A stretch of 64,000 nt of DNA from Rhodobacterales bacterium (lineage in GTDB: Bacteria > Pseudomonadota > Alphaproteobacteria > Rhodobacterales > Rhodobacteraceae), in the NCBI GenBank assembly GCA_021155205.1, contig JAJNPS010000016.1, forward strand, positions 1-64,000, written 5' to 3'. Below the pieces are notes generated by a model that saw nothing but the letters and a program-made list of their open reading frames with translations, searched no databases and was not told where the DNA came from. The stretch's first letter is position 1. The number at the start of each line of letters is the position of its first letter. Shown one piece after another: positions 1 through 7,956 of this stretch. A program made the position numbers and the translations under genes.

Positions 1-417
1 CAGCGTGATCCCCTTGTCCGCCAGATGCGCGTTCACATCCGCAAAGATCGCTTCCGTCAACCCGTGCCGCTCCAGCAGGTGACGGAAATCGAGGATCGTG
101 GTCTCGTCGGGAATGCGGTCGTCACCCAGCCCGATCCCGGCAAAGCGGCGCATCGCCTCGCTGTCATACAGCGTCTCTTCGGCCATCGGGTCGCTCAGCG
201 CATACCAGTTCTGCAAGAAACAGACCCGCAGCATCGTCTCCAACGCCATCGGGGGGCGCCCCCCTTTTGGCCCGGCCTTCGGGTAATGCGGCGCGATCAG
301 CGCCACCAACCGTGTCCAAGGCATCACCGCATCCATCTCCGCCAGGAACTGCTCGCGCCGGGCCCGCTTCTTCTTCACAGCGTCGCGCAGGCCGGGAAGG
401 GCGGGCTGTTTCGGTAT
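1..417 (-). CDS. IS5-family transposase, N-terminal part (partial)
   Basis: About 139 codons are open to the window edge. The translated product matches the IS5 group: the blocks VMPWTRLVALIAPHYPKAG, GGRPPMALETMLRV and RIPDETTILDFRHLLE belong to the N-terminal and first DDE region of these transposases. The expected start position, eight bases after a clean AAGGAG ribosome site (426-431), reads ATA (415-417) and not ATG. No in-frame ATG, GTG or TTG lies between the upstream stop at 448-450 and this codon. The next candidate is a GTG at 376-378 with no ribosome site. The gene may be silenced, or it may use a rare start. The C-terminal part is not in the window. Confidence 0.85.
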   Translation of the reverse strand, partial: MPKQPALPGLRDAVKKKRARREQFLAEMDAVMPWTRLVALIAPHYPKAGPKGGRPPMALETMLRVCFLQNWYALSDPMAEETLYDSEAMRRFAGIGLGDDRIPDETTILDFRHLLERHGLTEAIFADVNAHLADKGITL

Positions 418-523
418 CGGAAAGGCTCCTTGCAGGGATGCCGAAATCTATCAGATCAGACCGAACGTGGTGGGTTTTTCAGACGTTCCTTAACATTTCC
501 CCAATTTCACCAGCCCAACCCCT
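1..523 (-). mobile_element. IS5-family insertion sequence, left part only (cut by window edge)
   Basis: The segment holds the 5' half of an IS5-type transposase on the minus strand, preceded by about 100 nt of non-coding IS end. The outer boundary near 523 is an inference. A TTAA at 524-527 fits the YTAR target site typical of the IS5 subgroup and lies just outside a sequence that could be the terminal inverted repeat. The other end is outside the window, so neither the repeat nor the target duplication can be confirmed. The element lies just downstream of the tRNA-Thr terminator. Confidence 0.55.
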
Positions 524-540
524 TTAAATCCCGCAAACTG

Positions 541-563
541 AAAAGCGTCCCGAATCGGGACGC
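541..563 (-). terminator. Rho-independent terminator of tRNA-Thr
   Basis: A perfect 7-bp stem (545-551 with 557-563) and a 5-nt loop are followed on the minus strand by TTTT (541-544). It starts 24 nt beyond the tRNA 3' end. Confidence 0.8.
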
Positions 564-586
564 CTTGAGGCTGTGGTTTCAGAAAG

Positions 587-662
587 TGGTGCCGCTGAAG
601 AGACTCGAACTCCCGACCCCATCATTACGAATGACGTGCTCTACCAGCTGAGCTACAGCGGC
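587..662 (-). tRNA. tRNA-Thr (anticodon CGU)
   Basis: The minus strand folds into a standard 76-nt cloverleaf: acceptor GCCGCTG/CAGCGGC, D stem GCTC/GAGC, anticodon stem CGTCA/TGATG with loop TTCGTAA, and T arm with TTCGAGT loop. Anticodon CGT reads ACG (Thr). The 3' CCA is genomically encoded. A terminator follows at 541-563. Confidence 0.97.
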
Positions 663-703
663 ACTTTCTGGTGCGCTTCTCCTAAGGTGGGGTCATACCT
701 TAG

Positions 704-2149
704 TCAACCCCGCCGCACGATGGCCTCCACGTCGATCACTTCAGGCTCCTCCACCACCTCCGGCGCGGGTTTTGGCTGCCCCACGATCAGCGGCAGCAGT
801 TCCGTTCCGGTCGCTGACGGCCCCGATGTCTGCGCCGGTTCCCGCCAGGACAGGGTGTCGAACCCACCGCAGTTTTCGCAGATCGGGTGCCATTCGGAAT
901 GCACGGTCTGGCACTTGTCGCAGCACCATTGCGGCCCGCGTGGTGCTGTCAGCGCCCGTGTCAGCCAGCCGCGTACCAGACTGTCATCACCGCCTTCACC
1001 TCGCGTAATCGCCGCCATGATGGTCAGCACCCGCTGGGTCGGGTGCGTGTCCACCAGATCCCCCAACGCGCGCCGCGCTGCCGGAAAATCCTCGGTCGCC
1101 AGGTTCAGTTCGGCCAGCAGCAGCCGGGTCTCCTCATGCTTTGGCTGCGCGTCCAGCAGCGGGCGGAACCGTTTCAGTCGCGCGGCCGGCGATTCCTCCG
1201 GCTCGATTTCGGCAAAGGCTGCCGCCAGGTCGGGATGGGGCCGCACCTCCCATGCCTTTCGCAGCACCTTGGTCGCGGCTTTCCTGTCGCCTCTGGCCAC
1301 CAGCCCCCGCGCCGCCATCGCGGCTGCCGGGATCAGGTCGGGTGACAAGCGGTTTGCCTCGATCGCGGCCTCGCGCGCCTCGACACTCGCGCTGTCGTCC
1401 AGGACCACCTTTGCCTCTTGCAGTGCCAGGATCGCATCCCGCCGCCGATAGACATCGCGGGGCAGGGCGCCTGCCTTGAGTTTTGCCCCAAGCGTCGTGC
1501 GCGCGCCTTTCCAGTCGGCATGTTCGGCCTGCAGTTTCAGCAAGACATCCTGCGTCTCTGAATGCCGCGGCTTCAGCGCAAAGGCCTTTTCTGCCAGCTT
1601 CAGGGCGGTCGCGGTGTCGCCCTCGGCCAGCTTTTGCTTCATCAGGCCGCGGATGGCGACGAAACGGGTCTTTTCGTCGGACAGCAGTGACTTGTATGCC
1701 GCCGTCGCCCGCGCGGCATCGCCGTTTGCCTCGGCTGCCTGCGCGATCAAAAGCGTCGTCAGTTCAGGCCGCGACAAATAGCGATCCGCCGCCTGTGCGC
1801 GCGACAGGGCAAGCCGGTTCTCGCCTGAGGCCAGCGCCATCAGCCCCTCGGACAGGGCGGCATAACCTTTTCGCTCGCGGTTGCGGTCGAAGAACCGGGA
1901 AATCGCGGTTTCGTCGCCGTTCAGGAACCGCAGCACCGCCACCAACAGTCCCGTAGCCTTCAGAACCAGCCAAAGCAATGACAGCAGGATCACGGCGCCG
2001 ATCACGGCCTGCAGGGGACCAAGCAAGAACTCGTAGCCCGCGGCCGAAATCTGGATTCCGCCGCCTGTGTTCAGCAGAACATCTGCGCCGAAGGCGAGCG
2101 CCACGACCGCCGTGATGAACAGCAGGATGCGTATCAGCGACCAGATCAT
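704..2149 (-). CDS. HemY/Orf52-like membrane TPR protein
   Basis: This is a 481-residue protein of the HemY N-terminal family (COG3898). Two hydrophobic segments lie near residues 1-25 and 35-65, followed by a long alanine-rich helical TPR-like region. A CxxC...CxxC zinc-ribbon-like segment lies near the C-terminus (CDKCQTVHSEWHPICENCGG), followed by an acidic tail. The start was set at the ATG opening MIWSLIRILLF, because upstream codons give low-complexity arginine-rich sequence. It lies 8 nt after the Mic60-like gene and in the hemD operon. In Rhodobacter a gene at this place is called orf52 and is linked to Mic60. It is a membrane scaffold of uncertain role and is not the protoporphyrinogen oxidase HemY. 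Confidence 0.85.
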   Translation of the reverse strand: MIWSLIRILLFITAVVALAFGADVLLNTGGGIQISAAGYEFLLGPLQAVIGAVILLSLLWLVLKATGLLVAVLRFLNGDETAISRFFDRNRERKGYAALSEGLMALASGENRLALSRAQAADRYLSRPELTTLLIAQAAEANGDAARATAAYKSLLSDEKTRFVAIRGLMKQKLAEGDTATALKLAEKAFALKPRHSETQDVLLKLQAEHADWKGARTTLGAKLKAGALPRDVYRRRDAILALQEAKVVLDDSASVEAREAAIEANRLSPDLIPAAAMAARGLVARGDRKAATKVLRKAWEVRPHPDLAAAFAEIEPEESPAARLKRFRPLLDAQPKHEETRLLLAELNLATEDFPAARRALGDLVDTHPTQRVLTIMAAITRGEGGDDSLVRGWLTRALTAPRGPQWCCDKCQTVHSEWHPICENCGGFDTLSWREPAQTSGPSATGTELLPLIVGQPKPAPEVVEEPEVIDVEAIVRRG

Positions 2150-2157
2150 GTTTCCCC

Positions 2158-3315
2158 CTACCCGCCGGACGCCCCCGCCAACGTGTCGACGGCGGCGGCG
2201 GCCGCACGCCGGCGTTCGGCAAGACTGACCCAATCCGCCATGGCGGCCCTGGCCGCGTCTGGCAGCGTTGAAATTTCCTGCAGGGCGCTTTCGAGTTTTC
2301 CCGCCGCCAGCGCCGCCTCGGCCCTGGACAGAACGGCATCGGGGTCACTGCCATCGCGCGGGGTGACGGACCTTGCGCCAGTCTGACTGCGCAGAAAGGT
2401 GCTGACACGGTCAGTCCATGTATCACCTGGGTTGGCACGAAGGGCCGCATCAAGCGCCGCGCGCGCCGCCACTGGAAAGCCGTCTCGCAGGCTTGCCAGC
2501 GTCGGCACGCCGGATTCCGCCTGATCGGCGAGCGGCTTTGGAACATCGACGCCTTTCATCTGTGCAAGCGTTGCCGAAAAGGGCTGTCCCGATTCCATGG
2601 CGGCACGCAATTGCCCCAGGGCCGCCGTAAGGGCCGCCGACTTTGCGAGCGCATCGGCATTCGCGACAAGCGCCTGCGCCCGGGACTCAGCCTCGGCAAG
2701 GCTGGCTTTGGTTTCCGCTACCAGCGCCGAAAGATCCTCGGATGCGGCCGGTGCGGCGGACTTCAGGGCGCGAACTTCGGCCTGAAGTGCGGCAAGGGCC
2801 GCGCCGGATGCTCCGGTTCCTGCCGCCGCGGCATCTGCCAGTTGTGCCTCCAGCGCGTCCATGCGGGCCACCAGGCCGTCCAGTCGTGGATCCGCGACAG
2901 GGCGGGTGCCGGCGGCTTCCAGCGCGGAAATCCGGTCGGCCAGCGCCGGGTCCGTCATGACGGGCCTATCGCGCACCTGAGCCAGATCGGCGCTGATCTG
3001 AGCCACCGCCGCCTCGACCGCCGACAGGCGCTGGTCAAGGATCGACAGGTCCGGCCCGGTCCTGCCCAGCCCCAGAACGTTGAACTGCGACAGGCCAAAC
3101 CCGATCGCGGCGGCAAGGACGCCACCGCCGAGCGCGGGCAGGAAAACGCCTCGCGGGGGTGGGTTCGGCGACGGTGCGGGCGCCGACAGACCGGGTATTG
3201 CTTCTTCGGGGGCAGGGACGTCCACCGCCACGGGTTCGGCAAGGATCGTCGGAGCGTCAACGGCATCGTCCGTTGGCGATGGATCGGGGGCTTTTGGACG
3301 GTCGCGCTGGGCCAT
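2158..3315 (-). CDS. Alphaproteobacterial Mic60/mitofilin-like protein
   Basis: The protein has 385 residues. A Pro-rich acidic cytoplasmic N-terminus (about 1-60) is followed by one transmembrane segment (about 65-85), a long coiled coil (about 90-245) and a C-terminal domain (about 255-370) resembling the mitofilin signature. This matches COG4223, the bacterial relative of mitochondrial Mic60. Known homologues shape intracytoplasmic membranes and contact the outer membrane. The hemD neighbour upstream and the Orf52-like gene downstream are the conserved context. The start is MAQRDRPK, preceded by a GGGGGA stretch; a longer reading frame has no ribosome site. Confidence 0.85.
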   Translation of the reverse strand: MAQRDRPKAPDPSPTDDAVDAPTILAEPVAVDVPAPEEAIPGLSAPAPSPNPPPRGVFLPALGGGVLAAAIGFGLSQFNVLGLGRTGPDLSILDQRLSAVEAAVAQISADLAQVRDRPVMTDPALADRISALEAAGTRPVADPRLDGLVARMDALEAQLADAAAAGTGASGAALAALQAEVRALKSAAPAASEDLSALVAETKASLAEAESRAQALVANADALAKSAALTAALGQLRAAMESGQPFSATLAQMKGVDVPKPLADQAESGVPTLASLRDGFPVAARAALDAALRANPGDTWTDRVSTFLRSQTGARSVTPRDGSDPDAVLSRAEAALAAGKLESALQEISTLPDAARAAMADWVSLAERRRAAAAAVDTLAGASGG

Positions 3316-3383
3316 GACTGCGAATCCCCCGTTCAAACGCACCTGTGACACGATGCCAGACTACGCCTGCGGTGGCGAAAGCT

Positions 3384-4127
3384 TCAAGCCACCTGCGCGG
3401 CAATCAGCGCCTCGCCGATGGCTGCCAGCATTGAAGGCGCGTCAGGGCGGCGCGCGACGAACAGGCCTGCGGTCCCGGCAGCACCCAGTGCGTCGGCAAC
3501 CGCCGGACTGAAGGCGACCGCGAAAACGGGCGCGACAAGCCGCGCCCCGGTCAGTTCCCGCGTCAGGATCATGGCTGTCCTCGGCGAGAAGACCGGCAGG
3601 ATGACCGGCGCCGTTGCAGCCAGGGCGGTGCGGGCCTCTTCGGACAGATTTTGGGGAACTTCGGCATACACGATAGCCTCATCAGTCTCTATTCCCGCCA
3701 AAACAAGCTGCCGGGCAATGTTGCCCACCGTGTCTTGACCCCGCAGGTGCAGCAACGGACCCGACTCCCGTGCGCCAAGTACAAGGGCGCTCAGCGCTGC
3801 CGCATCGCCCTTGGCCGACACGGCGGCAAACCCTGCGTCGCGCGCGGCTTTGGCGGTCCTGTCGCCGACACAATAGGCCTTGCGAGGCAGAACGCCCGCG
3901 CTGGGCCAAATCTGTTCAAAAGCCGCAACCGCAGTCGCAGAGGTAAAGATGACTGCCGTCCACGCCCCCCCCGAGATGTGCGGCTGCAGGTATCGAGGGG
4001 CAAGCAACGGGCTTTGGATCACGCGGATTGCGTCCCCGAACCTATCGTGCAATTCGACAGCGAAACGCGCGCCCTGTTCAGCGGGCCGGGTCAGGACGAT
4101 GGGGATTGCGCGGGATTGTGCGGCCAT
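3384..4127 (-). CDS. hemD: Uroporphyrinogen-III synthase
   Basis: The 247-residue protein would cyclise hydroxymethylbilane to uroporphyrinogen III, the branch point to haem, sirohaem, cobalamin and chlorophyll. The N-terminal IPIVLTRPAEQG and the central VIFTSATAVAAF are typical of this divergent two-domain family, and length fits (about 240-250). The start is MAAQSRAIP. It is divergent from tsaD, with 45 nt between the start codons, and is followed by the Mic60-like and Orf52-like genes, the usual alphaproteobacterial order. The hydroxymethylbilane synthase gene is not adjacent here. Confidence 0.88.
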   Translation of the reverse strand: MAAQSRAIPIVLTRPAEQGARFAVELHDRFGDAIRVIQSPLLAPRYLQPHISGGAWTAVIFTSATAVAAFEQIWPSAGVLPRKAYCVGDRTAKAARDAGFAAVSAKGDAAALSALVLGARESGPLLHLRGQDTVGNIARQLVLAGIETDEAIVYAEVPQNLSEEARTALAATAPVILPVFSPRTAMILTRELTGARLVAPVFAVAFSPAVADALGAAGTAGLFVARRPDAPSMLAAIGEALIAAQVA

Positions 4128-4172
4128 GGGCTTGGTGTTACCCCCGGTGCAACCCTCTGGCAACGACAGACC

Positions 4173-5264
4173 ATGACCCCGCCGCTTACCTTTCTTGGCA
4201 TCGAGTCGAGTTGCGACGACAGCGCGGCGGCCATCGTGCGGTCAGGGGACCGGGCTGAAATCCTGTCCTCCATCGTCGAAGGGCAGGCTGCCCTGCACCG
4301 TGATTTCGGTGGTGTCGTGCCGGAAATCGCCGCGCGGGCGCATGCCGAACGGCTGGATGGTTGTGTCGAACGCGCCCTGGCTGATGCGGGTATCGGGCTT
4401 GGTCAGCTTGACGGAATTGCGGTCACGGCGGGGCCGGGCCTGATCGGGGGTGTCCTGTCGGGTGTGATGCTGGCACGGGGGCTTGCCGCGGCGACGGGCC
4501 TGCCGCTGGTCGGTGTGAACCATTTGGCGGGCCACGCCCTGACGCCCCGGCTGACCGACATGCAGCCTTTTCCCTATCTGATGCTTCTGGTGTCGGGCGG
4601 GCATTGTCAGTTCCTGATCGCGCACGGCCCGACCCGGTTCGAGCGTCTGGGCGGCACGATAGACGACGCGCCGGGCGAAGCGTTCGACAAGACCGCAAAA
4701 ATACTGGGGCTTTCGCAGCCCGGCGGGCCGGCGGTGGAGGCGGCCGCCCGGGATGGCGATGCGCGCCGCTTTGCGTTTCCAAGGCCCTTGCTGGACCGCG
4801 AGGGCTGTGATCTGAGCTTTTCAGGCCTGAAAACAGCCGTCCTGCGCGCACGCGATGCGCTGGTGGCCACAAAGGGCGGGATCACGACGCAGGATCGGGC
4901 CGACATCTGCGCCGGGTTCCAGGCGGCGGTCGTGGATGTGCTGGTAGAAAAGTCGCGTCGCGCCGTCTTGCGCTATCTGGAACTGGGCCCCGCAGTTCCG
5001 GCGCTGGCCGTGGCCGGCGGCGTCGCGGCGAACGGTCCGGTCAGGACGGGACTAGAGATGCTTTGCGCGGATGTAGGGATTCGTCTTGTCGCACCGCCGA
5101 TGGCGCTTTGCACCGACAATGCCGCCATGATCGCCTGGGCGGGAATTGAACTTGTGCAAGCGGGGGCGGCGCGCGACGAGGATCTGGTGGCGCGTCCCCG
5201 CTGGCCGCTGGATCCGACGGCGCCCGGAATGCTCGGGTTCGGGAAAAAGGGGGCCAAGGCATGA
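4173..5264 (+). CDS. tsaD: tRNA N6-threonylcarbamoyltransferase TsaD
   Basis: The protein has 363 residues. It transfers the threonylcarbamoyl group to A37 of ANN-decoding tRNAs, working with TsaB and TsaE (TsaE is at 16082 in this window). It has the ASKHA fold. The metal-binding HLAGH motif is at residues 117-121, the N-terminal GIESSCDDSAAA at 9-20, and the SGGHCQ nucleotide loop lies further on. The start is MTPPLTFLG, directly after the short divergent promoter region shared with hemD. Its stop overlaps the gpsA start (ATGA), so the two genes are translationally coupled. Confidence 0.97.
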   Translation: MTPPLTFLGIESSCDDSAAAIVRSGDRAEILSSIVEGQAALHRDFGGVVPEIAARAHAERLDGCVERALADAGIGLGQLDGIAVTAGPGLIGGVLSGVMLARGLAAATGLPLVGVNHLAGHALTPRLTDMQPFPYLMLLVSGGHCQFLIAHGPTRFERLGGTIDDAPGEAFDKTAKILGLSQPGGPAVEAAARDGDARRFAFPRPLLDREGCDLSFSGLKTAVLRARDALVATKGGITTQDRADICAGFQAAVVDVLVEKSRRAVLRYLELGPAVPALAVAGGVAANGPVRTGLEMLCADVGIRLVAPPMALCTDNAAMIAWAGIELVQAGAARDEDLVARPRWPLDPTAPGMLGFGKKGAKA

Positions 5265-6211
5265 TCGGCATCGCCGGGGCGGGTGCTTTCGGAACGGCGC
5301 TGGCCGTCGCGCTGGCCCGCAACGGCCGTGAGGTGATGCTTTGGGCCCGTGATCCGACACAGGTCGCGGCACTTGCCGCAACGCGTCGGAACGAACGCCA
5401 TCTGCCGGGTGTCGTCTTGCCCGCGAACGTCTCTGCGACCGCGGAAATCGCGTCGCTTGCGGGTTCCGATGTCGTGCTGCTTGCGGTGCCGATGCAGGTT
5501 CTGGGCAGGTTTCTGGCGACCCGCGCGCCGAACCTGAACGGCAAAAGCCTGGTCGCATGCTGCAAGGGGATTGACCTGCAGACTGGCGCCGGTCCATCCG
5601 CGACGATGGCGGCCCACTGCCCGATGTCGGCGCGGGCGCTGCTGACGGGACCCGGCTTTGCCGCCGACATTGCGCGCGGCTTGCCTACAGCCCTGACGCT
5701 GGCCGGAGGATCCGAGGCATTGCAGCACCTGCTGTCAACGCCGTCGCTTCGACTCTATACGACAGATGACGTGGTCGGGGCAGAGCTGGGCGGTGCCCTG
5801 AAGAACGTCGTCGCGATTGCGGCGGGGATTGTGATCGGGGCCGGGCTTGGTGCCTCTGCAAGGGCGGCCCTGATGTCGCGTGGGTTTGCGGAAATGGTGC
5901 GTCTTGCGACAGCGATGGGTGGGCGTGCCGAGACATTGGCAGGGTTGTCGGGACTGGGTGATCTTGTCCTGACCTGCACGTCGCCACAATCGCGCAACTT
6001 TTGCTATGGTGTTGCACTCGCCAAAGGTGAGGATTTTGATCCGGGCGTCACGGTCGAGGGCGCGGCGACGGCACTGGCGGTTGTCGCACTGGCGAAAAAG
6101 CGCGGCGTCGATCTGCCAATCGCGACCATGGTTGCCGCCTTGATCGCGCGCAAGACGACGCTTTCGGCGGCAATAGACACGCTTTTGTCGCGCCCGCTGA
6201 GGACAGAATGA
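5261..6211 (+). CDS. gpsA: Glycerol-3-phosphate dehydrogenase [NAD(P)+]
   Basis: The 316-residue enzyme reduces dihydroxyacetone phosphate to sn-glycerol 3-phosphate for phospholipid synthesis. The N-terminal GAGAFGTALA (residues 6-15) is the dinucleotide-binding loop, GPGFAADIARGLPTA is the family block near 130-145, and the catalytic lysine is K181 in GALKNV. Length is slightly short of the usual 330 but all core blocks are present. It overlaps tsaD by four bases. The tsaD-gpsA pair is standard in this order. Confidence 0.97.
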   Translation: MIGIAGAGAFGTALAVALARNGREVMLWARDPTQVAALAATRRNERHLPGVVLPANVSATAEIASLAGSDVVLLAVPMQVLGRFLATRAPNLNGKSLVACCKGIDLQTGAGPSATMAAHCPMSARALLTGPGFAADIARGLPTALTLAGGSEALQHLLSTPSLRLYTTDDVVGAELGGALKNVVAIAAGIVIGAGLGASARAALMSRGFAEMVRLATAMGGRAETLAGLSGLGDLVLTCTSPQSRNFCYGVALAKGEDFDPGVTVEGAATALAVVALAKKRGVDLPIATMVAALIARKTTLSAAIDTLLSRPLRTE

Positions 6212-6337
6212 TGTTTGCACGGGCGTCAGCTGGCGGCGCACCGGGATTCCCGATGCAGGCTCACTACAGCCGGCCGTCTGGACCCGGAGGGGATTTTTCG
6301 GCAGAACCAGTGCCACCACGCAAAGCAGGTTGAAACC

Positions 6338-6757
6338 ATGAACTACTGGCTTTTCAAGTCCGAACCCGACACCTGGAGCTGGGATCAGCAGGTTGCCAGG
6401 GGCGCAGTCGGTGAAGAATGGCATGGCGTGCGCAATTATCAGGCGCGCAACAACATGCGGGCCATGCGGATCGGCGATCTCGGATTCTTTTATCATTCCA
6501 ACATCGGCAAGGCGGTCGTCGGCATCGTCGCGGTCAGCGCCCTCAGTGCCCCCGACAGCACCACCGATGATGTGCGTTGGGACTGTGTTCACATCCGGGC
6601 GGTCCGTCCCTTTGCGCGACCCGTGACCCTGGAAGAATGCAAGGTTCAGCCGGGGTTGGAAAACATGGTTCTGGTCAACAACACCCGCCTGTCCGTGCAG
6701 CCTGTCCGGCCAGAGGAATGGCGCATTGTTTGTGGCATGGGCGGCGTGGCGCCCTGA
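6338..6757 (+). CDS. EVE domain-containing protein
   Basis: The 139-residue protein consists of one EVE (PUA-like) domain. It opens with MNYWLFKSEPDTWSW and contains WHGVRNYQARNNMRAM and a GDLGFFYHSN segment, as in thymocyte nuclear protein 1 (THYN1). EVE domains bind modified bases in DNA or RNA, but the ligand here is unknown. It follows gpsA after 126 nt that hold no clear gene. The start is supported by the family N-terminus. Confidence 0.93.
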   Translation: MNYWLFKSEPDTWSWDQQVARGAVGEEWHGVRNYQARNNMRAMRIGDLGFFYHSNIGKAVVGIVAVSALSAPDSTTDDVRWDCVHIRAVRPFARPVTLEECKVQPGLENMVLVNNTRLSVQPVRPEEWRIVCGMGGVAP

Positions 6758-6823
6758 ATTTTTGTCAACAAAAGAGGACTTCCGGCGCATAGTGTCCAAA
6801 AAGTCCAAACCGGGAGGAAAAGA

Positions 6824-7219
6824 ATGGAAATCGTGAACGTTCTGGCCGCAGCAATCGGCGCATTTGCCTTTGGCGCGGTCTGGTACATTGCCATGGCAAA
6901 ACCCTGGATCGCCGCTTCGGGTGTTCCCATCGACGCATCCGGGCGACCTATGGGCAACGGGAGTCCCATGCCTTTTGTGGTGGGGTTTCTGGCGATGATC
7001 GTCGTCGCCGGAATGATGCGTCACGTGTTTCAGATGGGTGGGATCGACACCTTTGGCGAGGGCGCGCTGTCCGGGTTTGGCATCGGGGCATTCTTTATCA
7101 CGCCCTGGGTCGCGATGAACTATGCCTTTGCGCTGCGCAAGCCGGCGTTGACGGCGATCGACAGTGTGAACGCCATCGCCGGATCCACGATCATGGGAAT
7201 CATTCTGGTGCTGTTCTGA
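6824..7219 (+). CDS. DUF1761 membrane protein
   Basis: This 131-residue protein has four predicted hydrophobic segments (about 5-25, 45-65, 75-100 and 110-131). The N-terminal NVLAAAIGAFAFGAVWY resembles DUF1761 proteins, small inner-membrane proteins of unknown function. A strong GGGAGGAAAAG ribosome site precedes the ATG. It is separated from the EVE gene by 66 nt, so it may have its own promoter. A long inverted repeat follows. Confidence 0.85.
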   Translation: MEIVNVLAAAIGAFAFGAVWYIAMAKPWIAASGVPIDASGRPMGNGSPMPFVVGFLAMIVVAGMMRHVFQMGGIDTFGEGALSGFGIGAFFITPWVAMNYAFALRKPALTAIDSVNAIAGSTIMGIILVLF

Positions 7220-7225
7220 AAAAAT

Positions 7226-7257
7226 GAAGGGTCCCGCACCCCTACGGAACCCTTCAT
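7226..7257. terminator. Inverted repeat, possible terminator after DUF1761 gene
   Basis: TGAAGGGT and ACCCTTCA form an 8-bp stem around a GC-rich loop, starting just after the stop. No T run follows on either strand, so intrinsic termination is not certain. The repeat could serve the plus-strand gene ending at 7219. Confidence 0.45.
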
Positions 7258-7449
7258 CCACCCCACGCGCTCCCCAAGCACCGCACGTGTTCTATGAAAG
7301 GTTCCGGGCTACTGCCCTGCCGGATCGTGATACGCCAGAATCATGCGGGCCTGCAAATCCCAAGCTGCTAGAATACGGTTCAAGTTTTGGATGATCTGCC
7401 GGGATGCAGCCGGCAGGCACGGCGCGCGACACCTGCCTGCCGAAGTGAA

Positions 7450-7791
7450 TTACTTGTAGACGCCTTCCTTGCCGAAATGCTTGACCAGCATGTAATAGAT
7501 CACCGCGCGGTACTTGTTGCGCTCGGACCGGCCATAGGTGTCGATGACGGCGTTGAGCGCCTCCATCAGGGACGGGCCGTCCTTCAGGCCCAGCTTTTTG
7601 ACGAGAAAGTTGTTCTTTACGGTTTCAAGTTCGGACGCATCCGATCCGGCAACCGTTGCACTGTCGGCATTGTAGATTGCCGGGCCGCAGCCGATCGTGA
7701 CCTTGGTCAAAAGTGCCATGTCCGGCGTCATTTTGCACTTGGCCTTCAGATCGTCGGCATATTTGGCGATCAGTTCGTCTCTCTTGCTCAT
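7450..7791 (-). CDS. DUF2853 family protein
   Basis: The 113-residue soluble protein starts at MSKRDELIAKYADDLK and has the features of DUF2853: a helical bundle, a TIGCGPAIYNADS segment and the C-terminal KYRAVIYYMLVKHFGKE block. Its function is not known. The ribosome site GAGGG precedes the ATG. It sits downstream of ahcY on the same strand with a 165-nt gap, so cotranscription is possible but unproven. Confidence 0.88.
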   Translation of the reverse strand: MSKRDELIAKYADDLKAKCKMTPDMALLTKVTIGCGPAIYNADSATVAGSDASELETVKNNFLVKKLGLKDGPSLMEALNAVIDTYGRSERNKYRAVIYYMLVKHFGKEGVYK

Positions 7792-7956
7792 GCGTATCCC
7801 TCGTCCCTGATTTACAATACTGTCAAAGCAGGCCGATTGACGGCCTAGCCGCAACGGTGGCACGATAGGAGCATGTGTCACGTGACGCAAAGGGAAAACG
7901 CGGACCGTTTTCCCACCCGGCAATTTGCGTCGGACGGATGCAAAGCGCTCGAAAAG

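Noticed and set aside
25..651. Plus-strand open frame across the IS and tRNA
   Set aside because: It reads across the antisense of the transposase and through the tRNA gene; no family resemblance.
3651..4172. Upstream extension of the tsaD frame
   Set aside because: It runs antisense to hemD; the TsaD family start is at 4173.
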